The notes: generated by a model not told the origin, from the letters alone. 35,741 bases of DNA from Planctomycetota bacterium (GCA_018242525.1 JAFEBS010000094.1:1-35741), one strand, 5' to 3'; positions 1-9,029 are shown, numbered from the stretch's first letter. Program-made: numbers and translations.

Positions 1-543
1 CTTCAGACAGAACCACTCAAAATGTTATCGTTTGAAGCGCCCATGACTGGTCTCGTTTCAAGCGCCCACCGACAGCTCGAAGCTCCGGAGGCTGATGCCA
101 GCGTGGGTGATCGATAACGCCGTCGTCCCAATGGCCGCAGTGCTGGTTCGCCAGTCAAGGTCGTAACAAAAGTATGGCGTTCTGTCGTGAGTCCAACGCC
201 GGATATGGCAGCTTGGGGCTTCGAGCCTCGTTTAAACCAGGTTGGCGATCAAGACTCGCAAATACGACAGTGATGACACTCACGCTGCTTTCGCTTCCTT
301 GCGTTCAAGCATCCTCTTTTTCCGTGCTCAAGGCGGACTCGCTACCGGTATGTACCAACGGCATTTCGGTGTAGAATTGCCAAACCCACATGGCAGCTTT
401 TCCTATCCGCCTTTTCCTACCCAGCTGGATTGGGCCGGCTGGACCCTCAAGGACGCCGCAGATCAACGGAGGCCCAAACGACGATCCGTTCCACCGAACG
501 TGACTAAAAGGCGCAGCTATGGAGAGGATGGCGCGGTGAACGC
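1..543. other. Stretch with no recognised gene
   Basis: Short open frames exist on both strands, but none has a recognisable domain, a convincing start or a coherent membrane or signal segment. I see no RNA gene. The stretch may be remnants of decayed genes at the edge of the repeat-rich region that follows. Confidence 0.4.
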
Positions 544-894
544 TTAAGGGTGGCCTCGCCCTCGAAGCACCGTGAAATAGCATATTGTTGGTGCAAAAGG
601 GAAACCAATTACAAAAATGGCCCAATACAATGAGGCCCCTACGGGACGAGTGTTCAATAGTCGAATACACAGAAGCGCGCCAACGGAATGTGGCACCAAA
701 CACATTGCCAATATAGACATTAGCAATACATTAGTAACGTTATCAGGACGCGATAGGTCGACTACGTAGACTGACAACAACACGGCAAGCACGCCAATTA
801 AAGACGTCCATGCACATACGCAGAAAAACACATCATTCATGCTCTTTACAATCTCATTATCATGCGACATTGATAGAAATCTCTGCAACGTCAT
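544..894 (-). CDS. Small multi-pass membrane protein, unknown function
   Basis: I do not recognise the family. The 116-residue product has three or four hydrophobic segments, roughly residues 20-43, 52-72, 74-90 and 91-108 (for example VCAWTSLIGVLAVLLSVYVV). That pattern is coherent for an inner-membrane protein, whereas the antisense and other-frame readings are not. The ATG at 894 was chosen because it follows a G-rich stretch; a TTG 33 bases upstream is the only in-frame alternative. The local DNA is more A+T-rich than the rest of the window, and a GTCCTGAC-type repeat lies directly upstream. Both facts suggest an acquired or drifting gene. Expression is unproven. Confidence 0.45.
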   Translation of the reverse strand: MTLQRFLSMSHDNEIVKSMNDVFFCVCAWTSLIGVLAVLLSVYVVDLSRPDNVTNVLLMSILAMCLVPHSVGALLCIRLLNTRPVGASLYWAIFVIGFPFAPTICYFTVLRGRGHP

Positions 895-956
895 AGTGCC
901 CCCCCGGTCGGTTCGGATTATGGACAAAAACTGGCGGTTTCAGCGGAATAATCACG

Positions 957-993
957 TGTCAACACAAACGGTTCCTGACACCTTTTCCTATTC
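957..993 (+). repeat. GTCCTGAC-type repeat, copy 1
   Basis: This 37-bp sequence is repeated at 1139-1175 with one mismatch. The core is TTCCTGACACCTTTTCC preceded by TGTCAACACAAACG. Translated, both copies read STQTxPDTFSYS, but no gene continues through them. It belongs to the same family as the inverted copies at 1508, 1565 and 1756. Confidence 0.85.
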
Positions 994-1138
994 AATCAAT
1001 TCCTTCGGTCGAACGAATTGACAGGATGACATTGAAAGCAACGCGAATTGATGCAACGATATATTAAGCTCTACCAACAAGACCTGAACGGCTTCCGATC
1101 TGCGACCACGGTCGTATCTATCCATCGTTATTACTCCA

Positions 1139-1175
1139 TGTCAACACAAACGGGTCCTGACACCTTTTCCTATTC
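1139..1175 (+). repeat. GTCCTGAC-type repeat, copy 2
   Basis: Direct repeat of 957-993, differing at one position (GGTCCTG instead of GTTCCTG). The flanking sequences of the two copies are unrelated, so the repeat is a dispersed unit and not part of a longer duplication. Confidence 0.85.
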
Positions 1176-1183
1176 CGGCAACT

Positions 1184-1609
1184 TTAACTGTCAAGGTGGG
1201 CACCTTTGGTCCTTCCTTTGTTCTCCCGCCGGATGATACATACGCCCGACAACAGCGACATCGGCCACACAATAGCTGCATAGGGAATCGAGAATTCGAC
1301 GTCCTCACGACCACCTTCTACTTCACGCAGTCGATGAACGACTTCAACTTGCGTAGATCGTGAGCGCAGAAACCACAGCTCGTCGCCGCCCAACGCTTCT
1401 AGAAGAACTCTATCCGTCACATGCATACTTCTAATCCACATACACAACAGCCACAGAGTGGCGCATAATAAAAACACTCCAATCTGCTTTTGGCGTAGAT
1501 ACTCGAGGACAGGAAAAGGTGTCAGGACTCGTTTTGTCGCGATCTTCCCCGGGGTCGCGTTGAAGGGCTCAAAAGGGTCAGGACTCTTTGTTTTCATTGG
1601 CATCACCAT
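1184..1609 (-). CDS. Small membrane protein with repeat-derived N-terminus
   Basis: No family was recognised. The reading frame encodes about 141 residues with two hydrophobic segments (GVFLLCATLWLLCMW and IPYAAIVWPMSLLSGVCII) separated by a charged stretch of about 50 residues, consistent with a two-pass membrane protein. Three closely spaced ATG codons (1609, 1603, 1597) could start it. Residues just after these starts (KSPDPFEPF and KRVLTPFPV) are translated from two inverted GTCCTGAC repeats at 1565-1594 and 1508-1537. The original N-terminus may therefore have been replaced when the repeats arrived, or the true start may lie downstream of them. Confidence in coding status is moderate at best. 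Confidence 0.4.
   Translation of the reverse strand: MVMPMKTKSPDPFEPFNATPGKIATKRVLTPFPVLEYLRQKQIGVFLLCATLWLLCMWIRSMHVTDRVLLEALGGDELWFLRSRSTQVEVVHRLREVEGGREDVEFSIPYAAIVWPMSLLSGVCIIRRENKGRTKGAHLDS
1508..1537 (-). repeat. GTCCTGAC-type repeat, inverted copy 3
   Basis: Read on the minus strand it gives AGTCCTGACACCTTTTCCTG, matching the core of copies 1 and 2 in the opposite orientation. It lies within the N-terminal codons of the neighbouring small membrane-protein frame. Confidence 0.75.
1565..1594 (-). repeat. GTCCTGAC-type repeat, inverted copy 4
   Basis: On the minus strand it reads AAAGAGTCCTGACCCTTTTG, a variant of the same repeat with CCCTTTT in place of CACCTTTT. It is separated from copy 3 by 27 bases that can themselves form a CGCGA/TCGCG hairpin. 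Confidence 0.7.
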
Positions 1610-1755
1610 CTGTGGGCGCGAGCGGTCGAATCTGGGGGCGGCCGCGCGGGAGTAATGTCGATTCCAGGCCAACGCGTTCCACAATGGATTCTATCCAGAG
1701 CGCGTCCCCGTAGGGAGAACCACATTGAAAAAGGAAGAAATCAAAGGGAAGAACC

Positions 1756-1779
1756 CAAATGGGTCAGGACTCACAATTG
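1756..1779 (-). repeat. GTCCTGAC-type repeat, inverted copy 5 (degenerate)
   Basis: It shares GGGTCAGGACTC with copy 4 on the plus strand but lacks the T-rich arm. It looks like a shorter relic of the same repeat. Confidence 0.6.
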
Positions 1780-1850
1780 GACCGCGGGCCGCCCAACCGG
1801 GCATTCGCCACCCAACACGCGCATTGACGCGGACCATGACAGTCACCGGT

Positions 1851-2264
1851 TCAGGTACTGGGATTCGATGGCCTTGTCGTCTTATCACGCCTCATTTTCG
1901 ATGCATAACTTCGTATTCTATTATACAGATCGATGGCGGAGACGACTACGATTGCGAGGCCGAAGGCAAAGGTGACGATGGAGTGCAATTGGATCTCGCC
2001 CAACCCACGATCAATACCAGCTTTGACGCAGACGAAACACCCTGACGCAAAAATCGTCGCAGAAATCAAAATCGCAATCCGCGGGTCAATCTCGGGGCTT
2101 TTCTTGCCGCAAAGAATCCGTGGCCCTCGAATTCTCTGTCGGACTGGCAGGACTTTCGGCAGAAGAAAGATTCGGACACGGAAAACGCGGACGACACGGA
2201 GAGAATCCAAAACGACAAGAGAAGTTGCTTCAGCAAGCCACCGGTTCGGGCAGGTTGCCAGCAA
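1851..2264 (-). pseudogene. Probable remnant of a small membrane-protein gene
   Basis: The distal part encodes two hydrophobic segments (RIAILISATIFASGCFVCV and SIVTFAFGLAIVVVSAIDLY), which look like a real membrane protein. The proximal part has no ATG: the only upstream starts are TTG or GTG, and about 20 codons are translated from a CACGGA-type repeat at 2169-2208. I infer that an original gene lost its 5' end to repeat insertion. A short intact gene using a rare start codon remains possible. Confidence 0.3.
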
Positions 2265-2387
2265 TGACGTTTCACGCTGTCACCAAGACATTGTTACCCC
2301 AACAATTCTTCTGCTACTTCTAGCAGCCCGTGGTAAAAGGGGGCTGCCAAGCCTGTTCCGTGTCTTCCGCGTTGTCCGTGTCCAATC
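2169..2387. repeat. Inverted pair of CACGGA-type repeats
   Basis: The left arm (2169-2208) contains GGACACGGAAAACGCGGAC followed by GACACGGAGAG. The right arm (2353-2387) is its imperfect reverse complement (TTCCGTGTCTTCCGCG then TTGTCCGTGTCC). The arms bracket about 145 bp with no gene. A separate hairpin (GCAGCCC...GGGCTGC) lies between them at 2323-2347. The layout resembles a miniature inverted-repeat unit. Confidence 0.65.
2323..2347. other. Stem-loop GCAGCCC/GGGCTGC
   Basis: A perfect 7-bp stem encloses an 11-base loop. It is not followed by a T-run on either strand, so it is recorded as a secondary-structure element, perhaps part of the repeat unit, and not as a terminator. Confidence 0.4.
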
Positions 2388-2502
2388 AAACCCGTCCGCT
2401 TTCACCGCATTCCCAATGGGTTGCGGGCGTTCAGCGCACGTTTCGCGAGCGTTTGGTATCCTTCAACGCCGTGCTGTGTCCTCCAACGACTGTAGTTTCC
2501 CG

Positions 2503-3570
2503 ATGATCGACCAAATCTATCCGCTGATTCACGCTCAGGGCTCGTCATGGGAACTTGGCCGGTCACACGGTGAGCAGGCGAGGTCAAAGATTTGCGGGTA
2601 CCTCGATTACCTGCAGGCGTCACTCCAGATTTCACGCCCGTCGATGCGGAAACGGGCCGAACGTTTCGAACCGCTCTTTGCGCGTCACTGTCCGCATCTG
2701 CTTGAGGAAATCACGGGACTCGCCGACGGGGCGGGAATTCACCGCCTGGATGCGCTGGCGGCTCAACTGCGCGGTGAACTGAATGGCGTGACCGACGACG
2801 CCTGCACCACGTTTGTCATACATCGGCGCAACACCCTCGACGGGGGAACGCTCATTGGCCAGAACAGCGATAACCCGTCGGAACTGATGGACTATGCCTA
2901 CGTACTGCGACTTGTTCCCGAGCACGGTCCGCGCCTTTTGATCTGGACGTTTGGCGGAATGCTCGGCTACCACGGGATGAACGAGTCCGGTGTGGCTCAC
3001 TTCGCAAATTCGCTGGGGGGCGGACCGGACTGGAAATTCGCACTGTCGCACTACCCGGTCAAACGCATGCTCCTCGAACGGAAATCTCTTGCAGAAGTGC
3101 GCCAGTTGCTGAAGCAGATTCCCGTCTGCTCCAATGGTAACTACGTGCTGTGCGACGGGCACGGTGACATCGCGGACATCGAATTGACGTCGGAGGGGCC
3201 GTACGAAATCTCGGACGGCGGCCAGGGTGCATTGATCCATTCCAACCACTTTCTTTGCCAGCCTCATGCCTGCCCGGACAATTTTGCACGCAGCCTGCCC
3301 GATTCATTTCCGCGCCAGGACCGGATGCAGGAACTGGTTCACAGCCGCCTGGGTCAACTGACTGTCGATGAACTGAAGCGGATCCTGAGTGATCACGCGG
3401 GCCATCCGGTCAGCATCTGCCGACATCCCCATTCGGGCCACGACGATCCGATCCTGCCGAGCAGCGGCCGAACGGTCGCCTCCATCATCGCCGAACCTGA
3501 CTGCGGTCGCCTGCATGTCGCGCGCGGCAATCCGTGCGAAGCCACCTATGTAACGTATCACCTGCTGTAG
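2503..3570 (+). CDS. C45-type Ntn-hydrolase / acyl-CoA:6-APA acyltransferase-like protein
   Basis: The 355-residue product matches the architecture of the acyl-coenzyme A:6-aminopenicillanic acid acyltransferase (peptidase C45) family. These autoprocessing Ntn hydrolases act on amide bonds of small molecules or peptides. The likely catalytic Cys is C101 in DDACTTFVI, followed by the family-typical GQNSDN at 120-125. The segment FGGMLGYHGMNESGVAHFANSL fits the substrate-binding core. Family members cleave just before the catalytic Cys to expose it as the N-terminal nucleophile. The ATG at 2503 was chosen because homology begins at once after it; the frame is open further upstream but reads through repeats. 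No signal peptide is visible, so it is probably cytosolic. The substrate cannot be deduced from sequence. It converges on the narK gene. Confidence 0.8.
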   Translation: MIDQIYPLIHAQGSSWELGRSHGEQARSKICGYLDYLQASLQISRPSMRKRAERFEPLFARHCPHLLEEITGLADGAGIHRLDALAAQLRGELNGVTDDACTTFVIHRRNTLDGGTLIGQNSDNPSELMDYAYVLRLVPEHGPRLLIWTFGGMLGYHGMNESGVAHFANSLGGGPDWKFALSHYPVKRMLLERKSLAEVRQLLKQIPVCSNGNYVLCDGHGDIADIELTSEGPYEISDGGQGALIHSNHFLCQPHACPDNFARSLPDSFPRQDRMQELVHSRLGQLTVDELKRILSDHAGHPVSICRHPHSGHDDPILPSSGRTVASIIAEPDCGRLHVARGNPCEATYVTYHLL

Positions 3571-3598
3571 GGGTGTGTGGTTCATAACCCCACACCCC
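3570..3598. terminator. Stem-loop between convergent genes
   Basis: GGGGTGTGTGG (3570-3580) pairs with CCCCACACCCC (3588-3598) across a 7-base loop with one internal mismatch, starting at the last base of the acyltransferase-like gene. It lies between two convergent genes, as a bidirectional terminator would. No clear T-run follows on either strand, so termination is inferred from position and stem strength. Confidence 0.55.
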
Positions 3599-3626
3599 TC
3601 AGGTTTCGACGAATCCGACGTAATTC

Positions 3627-4958
3627 TCAAATCGACTCGACGGCCAGTTCCGCAGGAACGGAGACCGGCGCTGGTTCGCCCGCTGTCGCCGGATTCATGG
3701 CCGTCAGCAATGACAGGACTGCTGTCGAACAAACGACCAGCCCGAGCAGCCAGAAGACCGTGGGCCAGCTCATTTGTGACTGGAACAGGAAGCCGGCACA
3801 GACGGCTCCGACGTTTCCGCCCGCTCCCACGATGCCCGCCACGGAACCCAGTGCCGGGCGATTGACGAACGGTACGATGGCATAGACGGCTCCATTCGAC
3901 ATCTTGATGAACAGTCCCACGCACAGCAGCATGGGCACAGCCAGCCACAACTGATTCGACTGCGAAAAGACGAGCAGCAGCAGACCTTCTCCCAGGATTG
4001 TCAGAAACAGCCAGCGGGCACGGCCGGACACCCCGCCGGCTTTCGCCCAGCGATCGCTGACGATGCCCCCCAGGGCCCGGGCAAACAGGTTCATCATGCC
4101 AAAGCTGGCAGCAATCGTACCCGCCATGTACATGTCCAGATGAAAGTAATCGGTGAAATAGAGTACGGCGACATTGTCGAGCGTCAATTCCAGGCCGAAA
4201 CAGCAGCCATACAGCACGCTCAACGCCCAGACCCGGTAATCAACGGCCGCGGCCAGGAACGTCGATTTCTTCGTCGCGGCGGACATCCGGCCAGCCGCCT
4301 TCAGTTCGGCAAAGTTTCCTTCCGGGGTATCCTGAGTAAAGCGCCAGTACAGCAGGCCGGTCAAGGCGCACACGACCCCGGAAATCACCATGCACAGTCG
4401 CCATCCCATGGCCGCGGATGCTCCCAGTCCGGTGATCAGGGCGAACAACAACGGCATTGCCAGTTGCGTCATCCCGCCGCCCAGATTCCCCCAGCCTGCG
4501 GCCGTCGCGTTGGCCGTCCCAACGCAATTCGGAGCAAACATCCGTGACGTGTGATACTGCGTGATCACAAACGACGCGCCGATCGCTCCAATCAGGATGC
4601 GACCGATCAGGAACGTGGTGAAATCGTAGGCCAGTCCGACGGCCATCACCGGGATCGAACCGAGCACCAGCAGCCAGGTGTAGGTCAGACGAGGACCATA
4701 CCGGTCACACAGCCGCCCGACCAGCAGTCGAAACAGAACGGTTACCGCGACCGATCCGATGATGCACCAGCCGACCTGCTCCTTGGTCAACGCCAATTCC
4801 CGGCGAATCACGGGCATCAGCGGTGCCAGACCGAACCAGGAAAAGAAACACAGAAAGAATGCCAGCCAACTCAGATGAAACGCCCGCATCTGCGGAGTAT
4901 TCAGACGGAATAAATCCAGACGTTCGGCAGGAGACGTCGCGGCACTGGTCGAAGACAT
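3627..4958 (-). CDS. narK: NarK/NasA-family nitrate/nitrite transporter (MFS)
   Basis: A 443-residue major facilitator protein with about 12 transmembrane segments that moves nitrate (and perhaps nitrite) across the inner membrane. Both nitrate-signature motifs of the family are visible: GWGNLGGG at 155-162 and GAGGNVGAV at 378-386. The substrate-binding arginines expected in TM2 and TM8 are plausibly R77 (LFRLLVGRLCDRYGPR) and R294 (LFARALGG). FGLELTLDN at 254-262 is typical of NNP-family carriers. It starts at ATG 4958 with AAGGA just upstream. It is the last gene of the nirBD-ferredoxin/DmsC-nasA-narK group, 87 bp after nasA, which supports an assimilatory uptake role. It could also export nitrite; direction cannot be read from sequence. 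Confidence 0.92.
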   Translation of the reverse strand: MSSTSAATSPAERLDLFRLNTPQMRAFHLSWLAFFLCFFSWFGLAPLMPVIRRELALTKEQVGWCIIGSVAVTVLFRLLVGRLCDRYGPRLTYTWLLVLGSIPVMAVGLAYDFTTFLIGRILIGAIGASFVITQYHTSRMFAPNCVGTANATAAGWGNLGGGMTQLAMPLLFALITGLGASAAMGWRLCMVISGVVCALTGLLYWRFTQDTPEGNFAELKAAGRMSAATKKSTFLAAAVDYRVWALSVLYGCCFGLELTLDNVAVLYFTDYFHLDMYMAGTIAASFGMMNLFARALGGIVSDRWAKAGGVSGRARWLFLTILGEGLLLLVFSQSNQLWLAVPMLLCVGLFIKMSNGAVYAIVPFVNRPALGSVAGIVGAGGNVGAVCAGFLFQSQMSWPTVFWLLGLVVCSTAVLSLLTAMNPATAGEPAPVSVPAELAVESI

Positions 4959-5045
4959 CGATCATCCTTCACGAAATTGAGAAACAGATCTCGAGCGGGC
5001 GCAGCTCTGGGTGGTTGGCAAATCGGAACTTCTCGGGGTACGTAT

Positions 5046-7283
5046 TCATTCCGGCAGACGAATCCGGACAGCACACGACTTGTAAGACGGTTGCTTGGAA
5101 TAGGGGTCGAACACGGCATCCGTCAGTCGGTTGACTTCGGGGTAATGCATGGGGAGAAACACCTGCCCGGCAGCAACCGTCGGTGTTAGAAACGCCGTGG
5201 CGGTGACTGCCGCACGTCGGGATTCGACGATCACCTTCTGCTGCGCGCTGATTCCACAACGTCGCGCATCCGCCGGATTGATTTCGACATACACCGCCAG
5301 CGGTGCCAGTTTTCGCAGAACGGCGGACTTGGCAGTCCGAGTCTGCGTATGCCATTGAACAGCGGTTCCACGTCCCGTTAGCAAGACCAGCGGGTAGTCG
5401 ACCGTCGGTGGCTCCGGCATCGGGCGCGGGGATTCAAACAGCAACTTTGCCCGGCCATCGGGATGGAAGAATTGCCCGTCCGCGAACAGGCGACGTTCCT
5501 GCACAGCAGCCGTCAGGGACGAATGGCCCGCGTCATCGGCGGTATCCGCATGGAACTCGGTCGAGTAAGGCCATTGGATTCCGCCCGCCTGATCCAGATG
5601 CTGGTAGTCACGAATCCCCGTGAAATCACAGGGCTGCCCGGCGCTCAACTTCTTCAGCAGTTGAAACACCGCGGCGGGTGACGTCCAGTCCCGGAACAGC
5701 GAATCCACCCCGCAAGCTCGGGCAATCAACTGGAAAATGCGGAAATCAGACAGTGCCTGCCCCGGAGCCCTGGCGGCCTGCCGGATCACGCCGATCCGCC
5801 GTTCGGAATTGATGAATGTTCCTTCTTTCTCCCCCCACGCCGCAGCGGGCAGAACCAGGTCCGCCAATTGAGCTGTTTCCGTGGTCGAATACATGTCCTG
5901 CACCACCAGGAATTCCAGGCGACTCAAAATGTCTTTCGCCTGATCCTGATTGATCCAGGAATGCGCGGGATTCGTGGCCACAACCCACAGACCCTTGATC
6001 TTGCCATCCAGGATTCCCTTCAGGATCTCGTGGTAACTGAAGCTGTTTCGATCAGGAATCCGGTCCACCGGGATGTCCAGCAGGTCTGCGACGTGAGCAC
6101 GGTGCTGTGGGTTTGTGAACTCACGGCCCCCCAGCAGTCCGGTGGTGTTGCTGAACAGTCGCGATCCCATGGCATTGCACTGGCCGGTAATCGAATTGGC
6201 CCCGGTTCCCGGCTTGCCAATGTTGCCGGTCATCAGTGCCAGGTTGATCAGGCTTTGTGCGGCGCGGACCCCTTCGTAGGACTGGTTGATCCCCATCGTC
6301 CACCAGAATGAAACGCGCTGGCCTTCGTGAATCAGACGGGCAAACTGTTCCAGCAGATCCGTCGACAGACCGGTTTCACGCGCGACAAATTCCGGGAAAT
6401 AACTCGCGACATGCTGCTGGAATTCGGCCGCGCCTGTCGTATGCCCCTGCAGAAACGACTCATCGATCCAGCCTCGTTCAAACAAGATCCTGGCGATCCC
6501 GTAGAACAGTGTCAGATCACTCTTCGGTCGCAGTGGCAGATGCAGCGACGCCGCCATTGCCGTTTCGGTTCGACGCGGATCGACGACAATGATTCTCGGC
6601 TGATGCCGGTTCCGCATGACCCGTTCCCACAAAATGGGATGGGCGATGCAGGGATTGGCACCAACGAAGACCAGGACATCCGATTCCTCGAAATCGGCGT
6701 ACGTATACGGCGGGGCATCGAACCCAAATGCCTGCTTGTAAGCCACGACGGCCGTGGCCATGCATTGCCGCGTGTTTCCGTCGCCGTGCAGCATCCCCAT
6801 CCCAAACTTGCCAAGCGCCCCCAGGAACGCGAGTTCTTCCACCGCGATTTGCCCGGTCCCCAGCCAGGCCATCGCTTCGGGACCGTGCTGGTCACGGATC
6901 CGCCGCCAGCGTTGGGCAAACGTATTCAGAGCTGTCGGCCAGTCGACCGGTTCCAGTCGACCCCGATTGTTCCGCAGCAGGGGCGTCGTCGCCCGGTCAG
7001 GGCTGTTCAGTACGCTCAGTGCCTCCCACCCCTTGGGACAGGCCATTCCCAGGTTGACCGGATATTCCGTCGTCGGCGATATTCCAATGGCGCTGTCGTT
7101 CTGCAAGTGTACGGTCAGACCGCAACCCGTCGAACAGAATCCACAGACCATGTTCGTCGTCGCGGTTGGCATCGCCGAGACGGGCAACCTCGCCAGGCCG
7201 AACGGCGATGGCTGCTGAACGAGTTCGCTTGTAAAGGGGCCATTCACGGCGCGGATCAAGGATCGTAATTCTGCGGGAATCAT
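5046..7283 (-). CDS. nasA: Assimilatory nitrate reductase catalytic subunit (Mo-bisMGD)
   Basis: A 745-residue molybdopterin oxidoreductase that reduces nitrate to nitrite in the cytoplasm. The N-terminal [4Fe-4S] site is C47, C50, C54 and C82 (VCGFCSTGC ... GMACPKGW). The molybdopterin domains follow, and the C-terminal dinucleotide-binding domain starts near residue 630 (YPLVLLTGRGTAVQWHTQTRT). No twin-arginine signal is present, as expected for a cytoplasmic Nas enzyme and unlike Nap or DMSO reductases. The ATG at 7283 overlaps the stop of the upstream ferredoxin/DmsC gene in an ATGA arrangement, implying translational coupling. There is no C-terminal second FeS domain, so electrons probably come from the coupled upstream gene product. 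The N-terminus is about 40 residues longer before the first Cys than is usual. Confidence 0.93.
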   Translation of the reverse strand: MIPAELRSLIRAVNGPFTSELVQQPSPFGLARLPVSAMPTATTNMVCGFCSTGCGLTVHLQNDSAIGISPTTEYPVNLGMACPKGWEALSVLNSPDRATTPLLRNNRGRLEPVDWPTALNTFAQRWRRIRDQHGPEAMAWLGTGQIAVEELAFLGALGKFGMGMLHGDGNTRQCMATAVVAYKQAFGFDAPPYTYADFEESDVLVFVGANPCIAHPILWERVMRNRHQPRIIVVDPRRTETAMAASLHLPLRPKSDLTLFYGIARILFERGWIDESFLQGHTTGAAEFQQHVASYFPEFVARETGLSTDLLEQFARLIHEGQRVSFWWTMGINQSYEGVRAAQSLINLALMTGNIGKPGTGANSITGQCNAMGSRLFSNTTGLLGGREFTNPQHRAHVADLLDIPVDRIPDRNSFSYHEILKGILDGKIKGLWVVATNPAHSWINQDQAKDILSRLEFLVVQDMYSTTETAQLADLVLPAAAWGEKEGTFINSERRIGVIRQAARAPGQALSDFRIFQLIARACGVDSLFRDWTSPAAVFQLLKKLSAGQPCDFTGIRDYQHLDQAGGIQWPYSTEFHADTADDAGHSSLTAAVQERRLFADGQFFHPDGRAKLLFESPRPMPEPPTVDYPLVLLTGRGTAVQWHTQTRTAKSAVLRKLAPLAVYVEINPADARRCGISAQQKVIVESRRAAVTATAFLTPTVAAGQVFLPMHYPEVNRLTDAVFDPYSKQPSYKSCAVRIRLPE

Positions 7284-9001
7284 GTGCGTACGGCTCCTGG
7301 CATGCGTGGAGACACCGCGGTCATGAAGAACAGCGTTCGTTCCAGCAGTTCCCCCGCAACAGACATCACGAACATCACCGTGACGGTGGCCATCCACTGC
7401 ACCGGAGTGTCATGGTCGGCCGCCAGCAATGACCACGGCAGGATGATGCCGCCCAGCGTTCCCAGGGCAAACCGCGCAATCGCAATCCCGCCCAGGTCAC
7501 GCGTCATCAGCAAGGCCAGGCGTTTCAAGGGCGACTGGTGACGATCCAGCAAGTGCAGCAGATCGGCCCCTTCGTACGCCAGTTTGACCGCGGCACAGAT
7601 CATCAACGGCCTGCCCAGCAGCGCCACCAGTTCCCGCATGACAGTCCCAAATTCCAGCCTGGACTGGACCGATGTGGCGAGCATCGCCGCAAACAGCGTC
7701 GCCGACAGCCCGAGCCAGACCGAAGTCCCCACAAATCGCCAGAGAGTCCGTGTGCCGCCCCACGTCGGCCGCCGGGTGCGGTAATAAATCATGACCGAAC
7801 ACAGCACACCGGCCAGACCGGTGACCAGGACGGCAGCTCGAACGAATAGCCACACCGCAACACCGGCGAAGCCCGTGGCCGACTGAAACATCGTCCCCAG
7901 CGAGCAGGCTGCAGCGGCCGGAGCAAACAGCCCGAACGCCACGATCTCACGACTGAGCCACGATGTCCGCAATCCCAGCAGCGCTCGATACGCCAGGTGA
8001 GGCCGACCCAGATGCAACGTTGAAGCTCCCAGTGCCAGAAACCCGAACCCGACGGCCGTCAGCATCTGCCAGCCGCGGATCGAGGTCAGGACCGGTGTCG
8101 TTTCGCCGCTGAACATCCACTCGTTCACAAAGCAGGCACCGACTGACAACTGTGTCAGGACCAGCATCAGGATCAATGGAAAGTGAGCTTCCTCAACCCG
8201 CACCGCGTGATAGTCGGCAGGCAGCATGTTCCGCGGGAAGACTCGACTGGTCTTGTAAGTCGTGGTGGGGAGTGTGATCTGCGGGTCAGGAGCACCTGGC
8301 AGAAAATCGGTCGCTTCGCAATCAGCAGCCACGTCGGCCTGCGACACCACGCTGATTCGAATCGCTTCGTGAGGACAGGCCTGCACGCACGCCGGGGCTT
8401 CGCCCGCGGACAACCGGTCCGAGCACATGTCGCACTTGCGGACAATCCCCTTCCCGGCGTGGTACTTGGGAACGTCGTAGGGACAGGCCAGGATGCAGTA
8501 CTGACAACCAAAGCATTGATCGTCCAGGTGCTTGACGATTCCCGTCTGAGCGTCCTTTTCGTAGGCACGCGTGGGACAGACATCCATGCAGGCCGGTTCC
8601 AGACAATGATGGCAGGCGGCTGTCACATGCTGGATGACCGGAAGGGCGGTCGTCCCGCCGATCAACAGGCCGACGTCGCGCCAGGTTTCGTGCTCATCCA
8701 AGCCGTTCAAGGCATGACAGGCTGTGACGCAGGCCTTGCAGCCTGAGCACCGATCCAGGTCGACTTCAAACGCGTATTGTTCGCCGGGGCCCGGCGGTTG
8801 TGCGGGCAACAGTGCCTGATAGTACTTCGCCTGGGCCGGCCGACTGTGATCCCCCACCGAGTTGGCAAACTGTTCGACCGCCGTCAGTGAATTCTGTTCG
8901 CGCAGCAGTTCCTGCACCAGCGAGGGCAAACTCCCTCGGTCAGGCAACACTGGTAACAGAGTCAGTTCCACAACAGGTTTCCGTCTGGCAAAAGTCGACA
9001 C
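7280..9001 (-). CDS. Fused four-cluster ferredoxin / DmsC-type membrane subunit
   Basis: A 573-residue fusion of a DmsB-like electron-transfer subunit and a DmsC-like quinol-oxidising anchor. The N-terminal half carries four Cys groups for [4Fe-4S] clusters: C85/88/91/95, C130/133/138/142, C163/166/169/173 and C190/193/205/209. From about residue 275 there are around eight hydrophobic segments typical of DmsC. The predicted job is to take electrons from membrane quinol and pass them to NasA, replacing the NADH- or ferredoxin-dependent partners used elsewhere. It starts at GTG 9001, 28 bp after nirBD; a second in-frame GTG at 8971 has a better upstream GGAAAC and is a credible alternative. It overlaps nasA by 4 bp. 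A role with NasA is inferred from this tight coupling. Confidence 0.85.
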   Translation of the reverse strand: MSTFARRKPVVELTLLPVLPDRGSLPSLVQELLREQNSLTAVEQFANSVGDHSRPAQAKYYQALLPAQPPGPGEQYAFEVDLDRCSGCKACVTACHALNGLDEHETWRDVGLLIGGTTALPVIQHVTAACHHCLEPACMDVCPTRAYEKDAQTGIVKHLDDQCFGCQYCILACPYDVPKYHAGKGIVRKCDMCSDRLSAGEAPACVQACPHEAIRISVVSQADVAADCEATDFLPGAPDPQITLPTTTYKTSRVFPRNMLPADYHAVRVEEAHFPLILMLVLTQLSVGACFVNEWMFSGETTPVLTSIRGWQMLTAVGFGFLALGASTLHLGRPHLAYRALLGLRTSWLSREIVAFGLFAPAAAACSLGTMFQSATGFAGVAVWLFVRAAVLVTGLAGVLCSVMIYYRTRRPTWGGTRTLWRFVGTSVWLGLSATLFAAMLATSVQSRLEFGTVMRELVALLGRPLMICAAVKLAYEGADLLHLLDRHQSPLKRLALLMTRDLGGIAIARFALGTLGGIILPWSLLAADHDTPVQWMATVTVMFVMSVAGELLERTLFFMTAVSPRMPGAVRT

Positions 9002-9029
9002 AACCGGGAAGCGGCAACAACAAGCAAAT

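Noticed and set aside
160..169. GTCGTAACAA, resembling the 3' end of 16S rRNA
   Set aside because: Only ten bases match and the surrounding sequence has no rRNA helix sequence.
305..703. 132-codon minus-strand frame overlapping the small membrane protein at 544-894
   Set aside because: It has no coherent membrane or domain pattern, and the overlapping frame has a better hydrophobic profile.
1933..2502. In-frame upstream extension of the C45-like gene
   Set aside because: The extension reads through CACGGA repeats and a hairpin and shows no family similarity; the family fold starts right after ATG 2503.
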